Assembly: GCA_947627545.1 (NCBI GenBank)
Contig: CANQWK010000005.1
Span: forward strand, 16,377-80,376
Direction: 5' to 3'
From: an uncultured Clostridia bacterium
Lineage (GTDB): Bacteria; Bacillota; Clostridia; Christensenellales; UBA1242
DNA length: 64,000 bases
Below are positions 56,357 to 63,942 of this stretch, piece after piece (position 1 is the first letter of the stretch; every line of letters starts with the position of its first letter). The position numbers and the translations under genes were made by a program. The notes below the pieces were generated by a model, which was given only the letters and a program-made list of their open reading frames with translations, had not been told where the DNA came from and did no database searches.

Positions 56357-56899
56357 TTAAATTATATTATCTTCGTTATTTACATTGTTATTTGAGTTTA
56401 AAACTTCTTCTATTGGCGGTTTGTTTTTTATACATAATGCCACAATCATAAATGCCATGGTTAACATATTTCCCATAATTGCACTTAAAATTAACAAGGT
56501 TATTATTGGCCATTTTTTATCACTACCCTTTACTGCCGTTCTTATAACCAAAATGCTAAATATTAAAATTGCTGCACCAATAGCAAGAAGGAAGGTTGCA
56601 ATTGTTATTGCTGCTGTTTTTGCTAATTTTGAAACAGCGTTAATATCTTTAACCGCATAAACATCGCCTGTTTTATTATCCATAAAAGAAAAAGTATCTT
56701 GTTTTGTTTCTGCTAAATCCCCATTAGAATCTAGCGGCGTGTAATTTTCTACATCGTCCCAATAAATGTCAAATACAAAATCCTCAGACATCAAAGGCGA
56801 AATATAAAAGAAAACTGCACTTATCAACAACATAAAAGCAGCACCTATAATGCCTAAAATTGACCCTGCATATAAAAATGACCTTTTAGTTTTTGTCAT
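56357..56899 (-). CDS. Hypothetical membrane protein (180 aa)
   Basis: A 180-residue protein with about three or four transmembrane helices (about 10-33, 92-115, 130-155). An acidic loop of about 50 residues lies after the first helix, and the tail is Asn-rich. It vaguely resembles small DUF4064-type membrane proteins, but I cannot confirm this. GGAGGG precedes the ATG. Confidence 0.65.
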   Translation of the reverse strand: MTKTKRSFLYAGSILGIIGAAFMLLISAVFFYISPLMSEDFVFDIYWDDVENYTPLDSNGDLAETKQDTFSFMDNKTGDVYAVKDINAVSKLAKTAAITIATFLLAIGAAILIFSILVIRTAVKGSDKKWPIITLLILSAIMGNMLTMAFMIVALCIKNKPPIEEVLNSNNNVNNEDNII

Positions 56900-57042
56900 A
56901 AACCCTCCATTTTTTATTATTTTACATATTATAAAAATTTTTTAAAATTAAGTCAATTAATTTAATTGCTTATAATTTAATTATTAATTATATAAATTTA
57001 TTAATAATCTTAATATATAAAATAAATTGCCAACTAAATTTA

Positions 57043-57071
57043 TTGAAAAATTTTTTTTATTATGATATAAT
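57043..57071 (+). promoter_or_regulatory. Leaderless-type promoter of holB-ricT
   Basis: TTGAAA (57043-57048), a 17-bp spacer and an extended -10, TGA-TATAAT (57066-57071), then 6 nt (TAAATT) to the ATG at 57078. There is no ribosome binding site. Confidence 0.78.
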
Positions 57072-57077
57072 TAAATT

Positions 57078-58004
57078 ATGTTAGAAAGCGTTAAGCAAAC
57101 AAGCGTTTATTCTGCTTTAAAACTTAATAATGTTTTGTCCCACGCATATTTATTTTATTCAGCAGACAAAGAAAAAAATAACCAAATAGCGTTAACTTTT
57201 GCACGCAGTTTAGTTTGTACAAACGGAACAGGTTGTGGAATTTGCAATGGTTGCAAGCAGTTTGTTGGTAATAGCCATCCTGATGTTATTGTTTTGCAGC
57301 AAGACAGCATTAAAGTTGACGATGTTAAACTTTTAATTGAAAAATTAAGCACCAAGCCAATATCGGCTAACAAAAAGGTTTTTGTTATTCTTAATGCCGA
57401 AACAATAAACGAAACCGCACAAAATAAGTTGTTGAAATCGCTAGAAGAGCCAAACGAAAGCACAATCTTTGTTTTAACCACCACCAAAACGGACAAACTT
57501 TTGCCAACAATTTTAAGCCGTCTTAACAAAGTTTTTGTGCCTAATTTTAGCGTGAATGACAAATTTTTAATTTCTAACGAATTATTAAAGCAAAACATTG
57601 ATATTTCTAAATTTGTTGAAAAAGATTTTAGCCTAACCGAAATGTTAAATTTAGCAACAAATGAAGAATATTTTAAAACAATAAATCAAATTAGCCAATT
57701 GTTTTACAACCTTAACAGCACGGCAGATATTCCAAAAGTTGCCTCGGCGTTAGAGGTTGAAAATAAGCAATTATTTTTTAGTTGCTTAACCGAAATGCTT
57801 TTAAGTTGCCTAAACGAAAAGGAAAATAAATTTGATGAAAAAATCCTTCTTCCAATAAAACTTAAATTTAACAACAAGGCCTTAATGAAATGCTTGCCTC
57901 TTGTTGATGAAGGATATAAATATTTAATGAGTAATGTAAATTTTAGTTATATTTTAGACAATTTGTTGTTCAATATGTTAAAGGAGAAATTTTTATGCAA
58001 GTAA
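57078..58004 (+). CDS. holB: DNA polymerase III subunit delta' (HolB)
   Basis: A 308-residue AAA+ clamp-loader subunit. The opening SVYSALKLNNVLSHAYLFYS, the zinc-site CTNGTGCGICNGCKQF, HPDVIVL and LLKSLEEPNESTIFVLTTT with the arginine-finger ILSRLNKVFV are typical. The P-loop position reads SADKEKNNQIA, so ATP binding is lost, consistent with delta' acting as a stator. It is the first gene of holB-ricT-trmN6-rsmI and overlaps ricT by 10 bp. Confidence 0.93.
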   Translation: MLESVKQTSVYSALKLNNVLSHAYLFYSADKEKNNQIALTFARSLVCTNGTGCGICNGCKQFVGNSHPDVIVLQQDSIKVDDVKLLIEKLSTKPISANKKVFVILNAETINETAQNKLLKSLEEPNESTIFVLTTTKTDKLLPTILSRLNKVFVPNFSVNDKFLISNELLKQNIDISKFVEKDFSLTEMLNLATNEEYFKTINQISQLFYNLNSTADIPKVASALEVENKQLFFSCLTEMLLSCLNEKENKFDEKILLPIKLKFNNKALMKCLPLVDEGYKYLMSNVNFSYILDNLLFNMLKEKFLCK

Positions 58005-58804
58005 TGGAAATTGTATTGTTTAACTCACCTATGTCGGTTTATTCAAAAAAAGATGACAATTTTAAGCGTGGAGATAGAGTTGTTGTTAATAATAACGGCA
58101 GCACCGAACTAGGAGTTGTTAAAAACACGTTGGAAGTAACTAAGCCTGAGTTGGTGGAAATTTTGCGTGCCGCCACCAAAGAAGACAACCTAACAAGATG
58201 TGAAAATTGCAAATATGCGCGTTCTCTTTTGCCAGAAATTAAAAAAGAAGCGGAAAAACTTGGGCTTGGTATGAAAGTTGGCTTTATTTCAACCAATTTA
58301 GATAGGTCGAAATTAACGGTAAATTACACGGCTGATGAGCGTGTAGATTTTAGAGAACTTATTAAAATTTTAGGTTCTAAATATAAATCTCGCATAGAAA
58401 TGCGTCAAATTGGCAACCGAGATGAGACCAAAGTTATTGGTGCAATTGGCATTTGCGGACGAGAAACCTGCTGTAAATTATATTTAAACGATTTTGACAA
58501 AGTTTCTATAAAAATGGCAAAAAATCAAAACATTGCACTTAACCCTACTCGCATAAATGGAATGTGCGGAAGATTGCTTTGCTGCTTAAAATATGAAGAC
58601 GATTTTTACGCTGATATGCAAAAGAAAATGCCAAAAATTAACTCAACTGTAACCACACCGGATGGCGTTGGAATTGTGTCTGCAACCGACTTTTTAAAAG
58701 AAACTGTTACTGTAAATTTTACAAAAGACGATAGCACCGAACAAAAAGTTTATCCACTAGCAGACATTAAAATTGAAAAATCAAAAAGAAATAACAACAA
58801 CTAG
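57995..58804 (+). CDS. ricT: RicT/YaaT, PSP1-domain regulator
   Basis: A 269-residue protein with the PSP1 C-terminal domain and cysteines in RCENCKYARS, GICGRETCCKLYL and NGMCGRLLCCLKYE, exactly the RicT family pattern. In Bacillus RicT forms the Fe-S-bearing Y-complex with RicA and RicF, which affects RNase Y, competence and sporulation. AAAGGAG precedes the ATG. Its place directly after holB is conserved in Bacillota; the usual next gene, yabA, is absent here. Confidence 0.94.
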   Translation: MQVMEIVLFNSPMSVYSKKDDNFKRGDRVVVNNNGSTELGVVKNTLEVTKPELVEILRAATKEDNLTRCENCKYARSLLPEIKKEAEKLGLGMKVGFISTNLDRSKLTVNYTADERVDFRELIKILGSKYKSRIEMRQIGNRDETKVIGAIGICGRETCCKLYLNDFDKVSIKMAKNQNIALNPTRINGMCGRLLCCLKYEDDFYADMQKKMPKINSTVTTPDGVGIVSATDFLKETVTVNFTKDDSTEQKVYPLADIKIEKSKRNNNN

Positions 58805-58868
58805 AAAACGAATATTTCAGTATAATTTTTATAAAACCTTATCAATGTAACTAAATTTAAGGGGACAA

Positions 58869-58925
58869 ATGAAAAACTTTGATAATTTCAAACTTGAAAA
58901 CTTTGGTAATGGAATTTCGGTTTAG
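58869..58925 (+). CDS. 18-codon upstream ORF mimicking the N-terminus of trmN6
   Basis: An AAGGGG box is followed by an ATG and 18 codons encoding MKNFDNFKLENFGNGISV, then TAG. The downstream methyltransferase begins MKNLDNFVLENFGNGISV. The copies differ mostly at synonymous positions (six silent codon changes, two amino-acid changes), and the last 22 bases are identical. The uORF is in frame with the real gene 108 bp later, separated only by its TAG. It could be a regulatory leader peptide or the scar of a partial duplication. Confidence 0.6.
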   Translation: MKNFDNFKLENFGNGISV

Positions 58926-59032
58926 GCGAAACTCGGCTCTGCCTCGTATCTAGTAAACCGAAATAAAGGGGTACTTATGAAGAATTTAGATAACTTTGTT
59001 TTAGAAAATTTTGGTAATGGAATTTCGGTTTA
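58914..59032 (+). promoter_or_regulatory. Candidate RNA switch: two competing hairpins before trmN6
   Basis: ATTTCGGTTTA occurs at 58914-58924 (end of the uORF) and at 59022-59032 (inside trmN6). The exact complement TAAACCGAAAT lies between them at 58954-58964, just before the Shine-Dalgarno AAAGGGG. It can pair 11 of 11 with either copy. Upstream pairing leaves the ribosome binding site free; downstream pairing encloses it and the start codon. The 29-nt segment 58925-58953 is about 60% GC, unlike the surrounding genome. Confidence 0.5.
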
Positions 59033-59657
59033 CCAATGCGAAAACTTGTATAAATTTACGCAAGATGCTATTTTGCTTGCAAAATTTTGCAACATAAAAC
59101 ACACGGACAATGTGCTTGAACTTTGTGCTGGCAGCGGTGTTATTAGTTTTTACACCTATTCACTTTGCCCTTATAATAAACTTTACTTTAATGAAATTCA
59201 GCCTGAAATGTGCAAAATTATTGAAGAAAACATTAAATATAACAATTTAAAGCGTAAAAGTATGATTTTTAATTGCAATTTAAAAGATTTAAAATTGGCA
59301 GACTTTTCTAAACCAGTTGACGTTATAATTTGCAATCCGCCATATCAAAAAGTTAATAACAAAAGTTTAATTAATGAAAAAAAAGAAATAGCACTTGCTC
59401 GGCATGAAATTGAAGTTACCCTTGAAGAAATAATTGCAAAAAGCAGCGAACTTATTAAAGATAAAGGCAGGCTTTATATGGTGCATTTAGCATCTCGCTC
59501 GGCTGAACTTATTGCCCTTTGCCATAACTATAAACTTGAAGTAAAAAAGGTTAAATTCATTTTTACCAACAACAAAGAAGCCTATTTGGTGCTAATAGAA
59601 GCCGTTAAAAACGCCAACTTCGGCGTGCGAGTTTTAAAAGAAGATGTTAAAAATTAA
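58977..59657 (+). CDS. trmN6: tRNA1(Val) (adenine-N6)-methyltransferase-like protein
   Basis: A 226-residue class I methyltransferase. The SAM motif is VLELCAGSGVISFYTYSL and the N6-adenine motif IV is VIICNPPYQKV. This, and the position between ricT and rsmI (yabB in Bacillus), supports a TrmN6-type enzyme that methylates A37 of tRNA-Val. An AAGGGG box precedes the ATG. It is preceded by a duplicated N-terminus and potential competing hairpins, so its translation may be regulated. Confidence 0.88.
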   Translation: MKNLDNFVLENFGNGISVYQCENLYKFTQDAILLAKFCNIKHTDNVLELCAGSGVISFYTYSLCPYNKLYFNEIQPEMCKIIEENIKYNNLKRKSMIFNCNLKDLKLADFSKPVDVIICNPPYQKVNNKSLINEKKEIALARHEIEVTLEEIIAKSSELIKDKGRLYMVHLASRSAELIALCHNYKLEVKKVKFIFTNNKEAYLVLIEAVKNANFGVRVLKEDVKN

Positions 59658-59780
59658 ATGAAAATGAACTATGTATTACTTTTTAATAAATTTTCAAAGC
59701 AATCTTTTATATTAAATAAAAAAATGATAAAAAATTAAAAAATAAAAATAAAATTTACTATAATTAAAAGGAGCGTTGAT

Positions 59781-60329
59781 ATGAAAATAAATTTAAACAA
59801 ATTATGTGATATTATTTCTAAAAAATATCAAATTCCAAGAAATGATATTTATTTGAAAGCATGGTTTCCTATTCCAGAACTTTATTATAAAAATAATCTT
59901 CCATTAGGAGAAGATGACGGTGAAACCGACAAAATGTTTTTACCATATCAATACGCTGAATTGCCACAAGAAGTTAGAGAGCTTGATATAGAAGTTTATG
60001 AAAAGAAAAAACATATAATGTATATCACGGCAAAAAATGTAAGTCCAAACAAAAATAAGGTGTATGAACTTATGGACCTTGATTATACAAACATTTATGC
60101 AGGCGGAGGATTTTATTCACATTATCCATATTTTAAAATTAATGGGTGCTATTTGTTTTTAATAGGAGAAACTAATAACAAATATGCTTACTTTTTAGAA
60201 AGATATTCTCAATTTTTAACCAAAACTGAAATAGACACAGAAAATATAACAATTGACCTAGTTGAAACAGATTCTAAAGGCTTTGTTACAAAAACAAAAA
60301 GAATTAAAAATGATGATGTAATCATGTAA
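59781..60329 (+). CDS. Hypothetical protein (182 aa)
   Basis: A 182-residue soluble protein that I do not recognise: MKINLNKLCDIISKKYQIPR... . It is rich in aromatic and acidic residues, with strand-like segments (GGGFYSHYPYFKINGCYLFL in part) and no transmembrane helix. AAAGGAG precedes the ATG, and a TATAAT box lies just upstream. It interrupts the otherwise conserved trmN6-rsmI gene order and has its own terminator, so it looks inserted. Confidence 0.65.
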   Translation: MKINLNKLCDIISKKYQIPRNDIYLKAWFPIPELYYKNNLPLGEDDGETDKMFLPYQYAELPQEVRELDIEVYEKKKHIMYITAKNVSPNKNKVYELMDLDYTNIYAGGGFYSHYPYFKINGCYLFLIGETNNKYAYFLERYSQFLTKTEIDTENITIDLVETDSKGFVTKTKRIKNDDVIM

Positions 60330-60334
60330 AAAAA

Positions 60335-60362
60335 TAAAAAAACACATTTTTGTGCTTTTTTT
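60335..60362 (+). terminator. Weak terminator after the 182-aa gene
   Basis: A short stem of the form AAAxxACA/TGTxxTTTT (CACA-TTTT-TGTG core) is followed by a T-run. Confidence 0.5.
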
Positions 60363-60415
60363 ATTTACAATGCTCCATAAAATGATGGGCTTTGTCAATA
60401 GTTTTTTAATATTTC

Positions 60416-60444
60416 TTTACTTTTACAAAAAAATTATTTACAAT
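60416..60444 (+). promoter_or_regulatory. Leaderless-type promoter of rsmI
   Basis: TTTACT (60416-60421, 4 of 6 to consensus), a 17-bp spacer and TACAAT (60439-60444), then 6 nt (ATTATT) to the ATG at 60451. There is no ribosome binding site. Confidence 0.65.
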
Positions 60445-60450
60445 ATTATT

Positions 60451-61260
60451 ATGTTATATTTTGTTGCTACGCCTATTGGCAATTTGGAAGATTTTAGTTT
60501 TAGAGCCGTTGATGTGCTTAAAAATTGCGATGTAATTGCGTGTGAAGACACAAGACACAGCAAAATTTTGCTAGACCATTATGGCATTAAAGCAAAGACA
60601 ATTGCCTATCATAAATTTAATGAAAACACAAGTGCAGACGGAATAATCGCTTTGCTAAAACAAAGCAAAAATGTGGCAGTTGTTAGCGATGCTGGCATGC
60701 CTGTTATTTCCGACCCAGGCAACATTTTAGCAAAAAAACTTATTGAGCAGAACATAAAATTCACCATTGTTCCTGGTGCAAATGCTGGACTTTCTGCCCT
60801 TGTTTTATCTGGCTTTGACGCAACTAAGTTTGCTTTTTTTGGCTTTTTAAGTGAAAAAACAAAAGAATTGAAAAATCAATTACAAGACATTAAAAATTTT
60901 AACGGAACAAAAATTTTATATTCTTCAAAATATAATATAAATAAAGATTTAGCAAATTTATATTCAACCCTTGGTGCTGTTAATGTTGCAATTGTTAGCG
61001 AAATAACAAAAATGCACGAAAATGTTATTTTTGCCACCCTGCCTTTTGAGTTAGCCGACCCTAAAGGTGAATTTGTTTTGGTTGTAGAAACAACCCCTCA
61101 AACAAGCGAAACTCCAACAGAAAAAGAAATTATTGTTGAATTAAAGCGCCTTGCAAAAACATGCGATAAAAATGATGCTATAAAGCAAATAAAAGATAAA
61201 TATAAACTTACAAAATCTTACGTTTATAACCTTTATGAAAGGAACAAAAACAATTTATAA
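60451..61260 (+). CDS. rsmI: 16S rRNA 2'-O-ribose C1402 methyltransferase RsmI
   Basis: I start at the ATG at 60451, giving MLYFVATPIGNLEDFSFRA, the standard opening; the open frame upstream encodes a hydrophobic stretch that is not family-like. It has 269 residues, with CEDTRHSKILL, VVSDAGMPVISDPG, VPGANAGLSALVLSG and FFGFLSEK motifs of the tetrapyrrole-methylase fold. It methylates C1402 of 16S rRNA. The chosen start is 6 nt after a -10 box. Confidence 0.94.
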   Translation: MLYFVATPIGNLEDFSFRAVDVLKNCDVIACEDTRHSKILLDHYGIKAKTIAYHKFNENTSADGIIALLKQSKNVAVVSDAGMPVISDPGNILAKKLIEQNIKFTIVPGANAGLSALVLSGFDATKFAFFGFLSEKTKELKNQLQDIKNFNGTKILYSSKYNINKDLANLYSTLGAVNVAIVSEITKMHENVIFATLPFELADPKGEFVLVVETTPQTSETPTEKEIIVELKRLAKTCDKNDAIKQIKDKYKLTKSYVYNLYERNKNNL

Positions 61261-61277
61261 AATATTTTTAATTTATC

Positions 61278-61478
61278 TTAAATTTCCTTATCACAACGTT
61301 CTACCACTCTATCAAAATATTCAACTTCTTTTTCACGCTTTTTTATTTGCTTTACAATTCCCACTCGGCTGCGATACATTTTTGAAAAACTTAATGAATT
61401 ATATAGTTCATCAAGCTTATCTACTAATTTATCTTTACTCTCTTTAATTTTTCTTTTTTTAGACACTAATCTTTCCAT
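61278..61478 (-). CDS. Small coiled-coil hypothetical protein (66 aa)
   Basis: A 66-residue, very Lys/Arg/Glu-rich protein (MERLVSKKRKIKESKDKL...) predicted to be one long helix or coiled coil. GAGGAA precedes the ATG, and it starts 2 bp after the stop of the upstream gene, so it is the third gene of a compact operon. No family is recognised. Confidence 0.6.
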   Translation of the reverse strand: MERLVSKKRKIKESKDKLVDKLDELYNSLSFSKMYRSRVGIVKQIKKREKEVEYFDRVVERCDKEI

Positions 61479-61480
61479 AG

Positions 61481-62224
61481 TTATTCCTCATAATTTATCT
61501 TTTGTAAAATTTTTTGTTTTAAATTTTCTGTTGTTGTTAAGCCGCAAAATTCATCGAATGTTGATTTAGTTATTAAATTTTTATTAAACAAACCTAATAA
61601 AATTGCTAAATTCTTGTTATGTTGATAGGTATTGTTCCAACTTTTTATGTCTTTTTTATTTACATCTTCCACCCAAAATGGCAAATATTTAAGAAGGCTT
61701 ATTATTAAATTGTAATCTCCATCTGTTAACGCTTGTTCATAGGTTTCATATATGTAATTAATTTGTGTTAATTGCTCATCATTACCCTTAAATTTGCCTT
61801 GAATTTTTGCACGGCAAAGATTATTAAAGAAATTTATTGATTGATATAATTGCACTAAATTAATGTCATTTGAGTAAGGAATTGTATATTTTTGGTTAGA
61901 AAATGCGTTAATAATTTCAATTTTTATATCTTTAAGCCAGCTGAAAATTGAAGAATGATATTCGCTTTTTGCTATAATGCTTATGTTTAGATATTCGCCA
62001 CAAGTTAGCATTATTTTATCTCTAAAAACCATTTTTAAAAAGCCCTTTGATACATCGGCAAAACTTTCGTTCCAAATAAAATTAGATAAAAATTCCGCTT
62101 CTTCTTTTGTTAAATTAAAGCAATCCAACGCATCGCCAACAATTTTTTGAGCGGATTTAATTTGTTTTGCATTGAACAAATTATTAAATTCTTTATAAAT
62201 AATTGGAGTTATTTTATTTTTCAC
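61481..62224 (-). CDS. Hypothetical protein (247 aa)
   Basis: A 247-residue, largely helical soluble protein with no transmembrane segment and no motif I recognise. It overlaps the upstream 121-aa gene by 11 bp and is followed after 2 bp by the 66-aa gene. The three genes form a self-contained operon just inside the rRNA operon, a common site for accessory genes. Confidence 0.65.
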   Translation of the reverse strand: MKNKITPIIYKEFNNLFNAKQIKSAQKIVGDALDCFNLTKEEAEFLSNFIWNESFADVSKGFLKMVFRDKIMLTCGEYLNISIIAKSEYHSSIFSWLKDIKIEIINAFSNQKYTIPYSNDINLVQLYQSINFFNNLCRAKIQGKFKGNDEQLTQINYIYETYEQALTDGDYNLIISLLKYLPFWVEDVNKKDIKSWNNTYQHNKNLAILLGLFNKNLITKSTFDEFCGLTTTENLKQKILQKINYEE

Positions 62225-62579
62225 TTTGGCCTCCCTCTATATTAACAACAGAATTTAAAAAAACGCTTATTTTTTCATACTCTTCGTTGAACTCTTTTTT
62301 TAATTCAGTTTGTAATTCTTCAAGATTTAACGCTAATTCGTATGCTTTAATATAACCATTTTTATAGCATTCGCCAAGTTCATTTATTACTAAGTTAATC
62401 ATTCCATCAAATGATATGATGTTTCTTGTTAAATTTTTGTTTTTTAATTGTTTATCTTTTTTTAAATTTTCATAAATTTTGAATAACCGAACATAATTTT
62501 TGCAAGTTTCCTTAAACTGTTTAGCTTGCAATTTTTTTAGTTTTCTTTTAACTAAATTACTTTGTTTCGTTAAATTCAT
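62214..62579 (-). CDS. Hypothetical helical protein (121 aa)
   Basis: A 121-residue Lys-rich helical protein (MNLTKQSNLVKRKLKKLQAK...), the first gene of the three-gene operon. A weak AGAG box precedes the ATG, and a consensus promoter lies upstream. No family is recognised. Confidence 0.6.
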   Translation of the reverse strand: MNLTKQSNLVKRKLKKLQAKQFKETCKNYVRLFKIYENLKKDKQLKNKNLTRNIISFDGMINLVINELGECYKNGYIKAYELALNLEELQTELKKEFNEEYEKISVFLNSVVNIEGGQSEK

Positions 62580-62593
62580 ATATCTCTAAAACT

Positions 62594-62622
62594 ATTATAG
62601 CAGGCAAAATTAAATTTGTCAA
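62594..62622 (-). promoter_or_regulatory. Promoter of the three-gene unknown operon
   Basis: TTGACA (62617-62622), a 17-bp spacer and TATAAT (62594-62599), with a leader of only about 8-9 nt. A TTTTAGGTCT sequence identical to the core of the XRE-locus repeat lies about 20 bp upstream of the -35 box (62640-62649). Confidence 0.8.
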
Positions 62623-62659
62623 CAAAATAAAATTAGCAGTTTTAGGTCTTAATTGCATA

Positions 62660-62684
62660 AAAAAACTCACAAATGTGAGTTTTA
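62660..62684 (-). terminator. Terminator of the 275-aa gene
   Basis: AAAACTCAC-AAAT-GTGAGTTTT hairpin followed on the minus strand by a T-run. Confidence 0.85.
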
Positions 62685-62712
62685 GTAAAACATTTTTAAA
62701 TAACTAAAAAAT

Positions 62713-63540
62713 TTATTCTGTTAATCCTTCTTCGTTCTTGTTTTCTTTTTCTAAGGAAGATAAATAATGTTTGCAAATCTTTTTGTAAATAGCGGTTCTA
62801 ATTTTTGCATTTTCAGGAAGGTCACCAATTTTTCCACATAAGTTAATCAACTTTTTAACAGATTCATCTTGTTTTTCAACAAAACTTTTATTAGCATAAA
62901 AGCCAAAATTGCCGGTTTCAAGCATTGTTTTAACCGCCTTTATAATAATTTCTTTAATGTTTTCGCCTTTATAGAGTATAAAAAGACTTGGATTTACACT
63001 AACTGCAAGTTTCATATATTCATCGTTAGACGCAAAAATTTTAGAATGTTCAGCAAGCCCTGAAAAAGCAAGGTATTGGCAGTAATCTTTTCCCATAAGT
63101 TTGCTAACAAGCTTTTTAATAAACTGTTCATCTTCTAACAATTTAGATTTAACAACAACAAACTTCGCTTTTTTATATGTTACTATATATTGCTTGTTTT
63201 CTTGCAATTCTTTTTTCTCGTCATCTTTCAATGGCAAACGATAATGTTTATCCAAACCAGAAATACTACCTCCATTCTGCATTATTGACATCATTACAAG
63301 TTCTTCATTAGCTTTTATTTTGTGTGAACCATAAGCAATTAATGGTCTATAAGTAATTGCTCTTCTAGTTGGAATAATTTTTTTAAAAAATTCTTCATTA
63401 TCCAAATATTCTTTTGGAACAACTCTATTCATCAAAGTCTTAGAGTCATGTATTGTGCCATCTTCTAATGGTTGAAACAATTCTACAGCCTCGTCAATTG
63501 ACATTGTTTCAGGTGTGTTGTCATATGTTAATTCTTTCAT
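62713..63540 (-). CDS. Hypothetical protein (275 aa)
   Basis: A 275-residue soluble protein with no family I can name. Segments include SIDEAVELFQPLEDGTIHDS, a RRAITYRPLIAYGSH stretch, and helical C-terminal repeats that look armadillo/HEAT-like (LLEDEQFIKKLVSKLMGKDY; KKLINLCGKIGDLPENAKIR). GGAGGAATT precedes the ATG. It has its own promoter and terminator and sits directly after the rRNA operon. Confidence 0.65.
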   Translation of the reverse strand: MKELTYDNTPETMSIDEAVELFQPLEDGTIHDSKTLMNRVVPKEYLDNEEFFKKIIPTRRAITYRPLIAYGSHKIKANEELVMMSIMQNGGSISGLDKHYRLPLKDDEKKELQENKQYIVTYKKAKFVVVKSKLLEDEQFIKKLVSKLMGKDYCQYLAFSGLAEHSKIFASNDEYMKLAVSVNPSLFILYKGENIKEIIIKAVKTMLETGNFGFYANKSFVEKQDESVKKLINLCGKIGDLPENAKIRTAIYKKICKHYLSSLEKENKNEEGLTE

Positions 63541-63558
63541 AATTCCTCCAATAATATA

Positions 63559-63587
63559 ATTGTATCACACTTTTTTTAAAAAATCAA
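63559..63587 (-). promoter_or_regulatory. Promoter of the 275-aa gene
   Basis: TTGATT (63582-63587), a 17-bp spacer and TACAAT (63559-63564), about 19 nt upstream of the ATG with the ribosome binding site between. Confidence 0.7.
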
Positions 63588-63675
63588 TATTTTTTTACAA
63601 ACATTGCACGATTGCTCCTTACCCTCACAAAAATAAATTTTGTGAAAGACCCTTTGCTTTAACTTGGATGAAGAC

Positions 63676-63709
63676 GAAAATAAAAAAACTCCGTTTTGCA
63701 ACGGAGTTT
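63676..63709 (-). terminator. rRNA operon terminator
   Basis: On the minus strand AACTCCG-TTGCAAAA-CGGAGTT is followed by TTTTTTATTTTC, just past the 5S 3' end. Confidence 0.9.
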
Positions 63710-63715
63710 AACAGG

Positions 63716-63834
63716 TTGATGGCAACGTCCTATCTTACCAGGCCGTCTCCAGCCAAGTATTTTCGGCGTTTGAGAGCTTAACTTTTGTGTTCGGAATGGG
63801 AACAAGTGGAACCTCTCAGCTATAATCACCATCA
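63716..63834 (-). rRNA. 5S ribosomal RNA
   Basis: The minus strand reads TGATGGTGATTATAGCTGAG... with the conserved CCGAACACAAAAGTTAAGCTC loop and ends GGACGTTGCCATCA, which pairs with the 5' end to close helix I. The length of about 119 nt is normal. Ends are estimated to within a few bases. Confidence 0.92.
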
Positions 63835-63942
63835 TGGTACATTGAACACTAATTTATTTCTAAATTAGTTTAGAACAATGACAACTGCATATTTAACAAA
63901 TACTTTATAATTTTGCTCAAAAAGAATCATTCTCAAAAGGAA

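Noticed and set aside
63560-63781. 73-residue plus-strand frame across the 5S region
   Set aside because: It reads through the rRNA terminator and the antisense of 5S rRNA.
63835-63942. tRNA gene in the 23S-5S spacer
   Set aside because: The 108-bp AT-rich spacer has no cloverleaf, no GGTTCGAATC-like loop and no CCA end.
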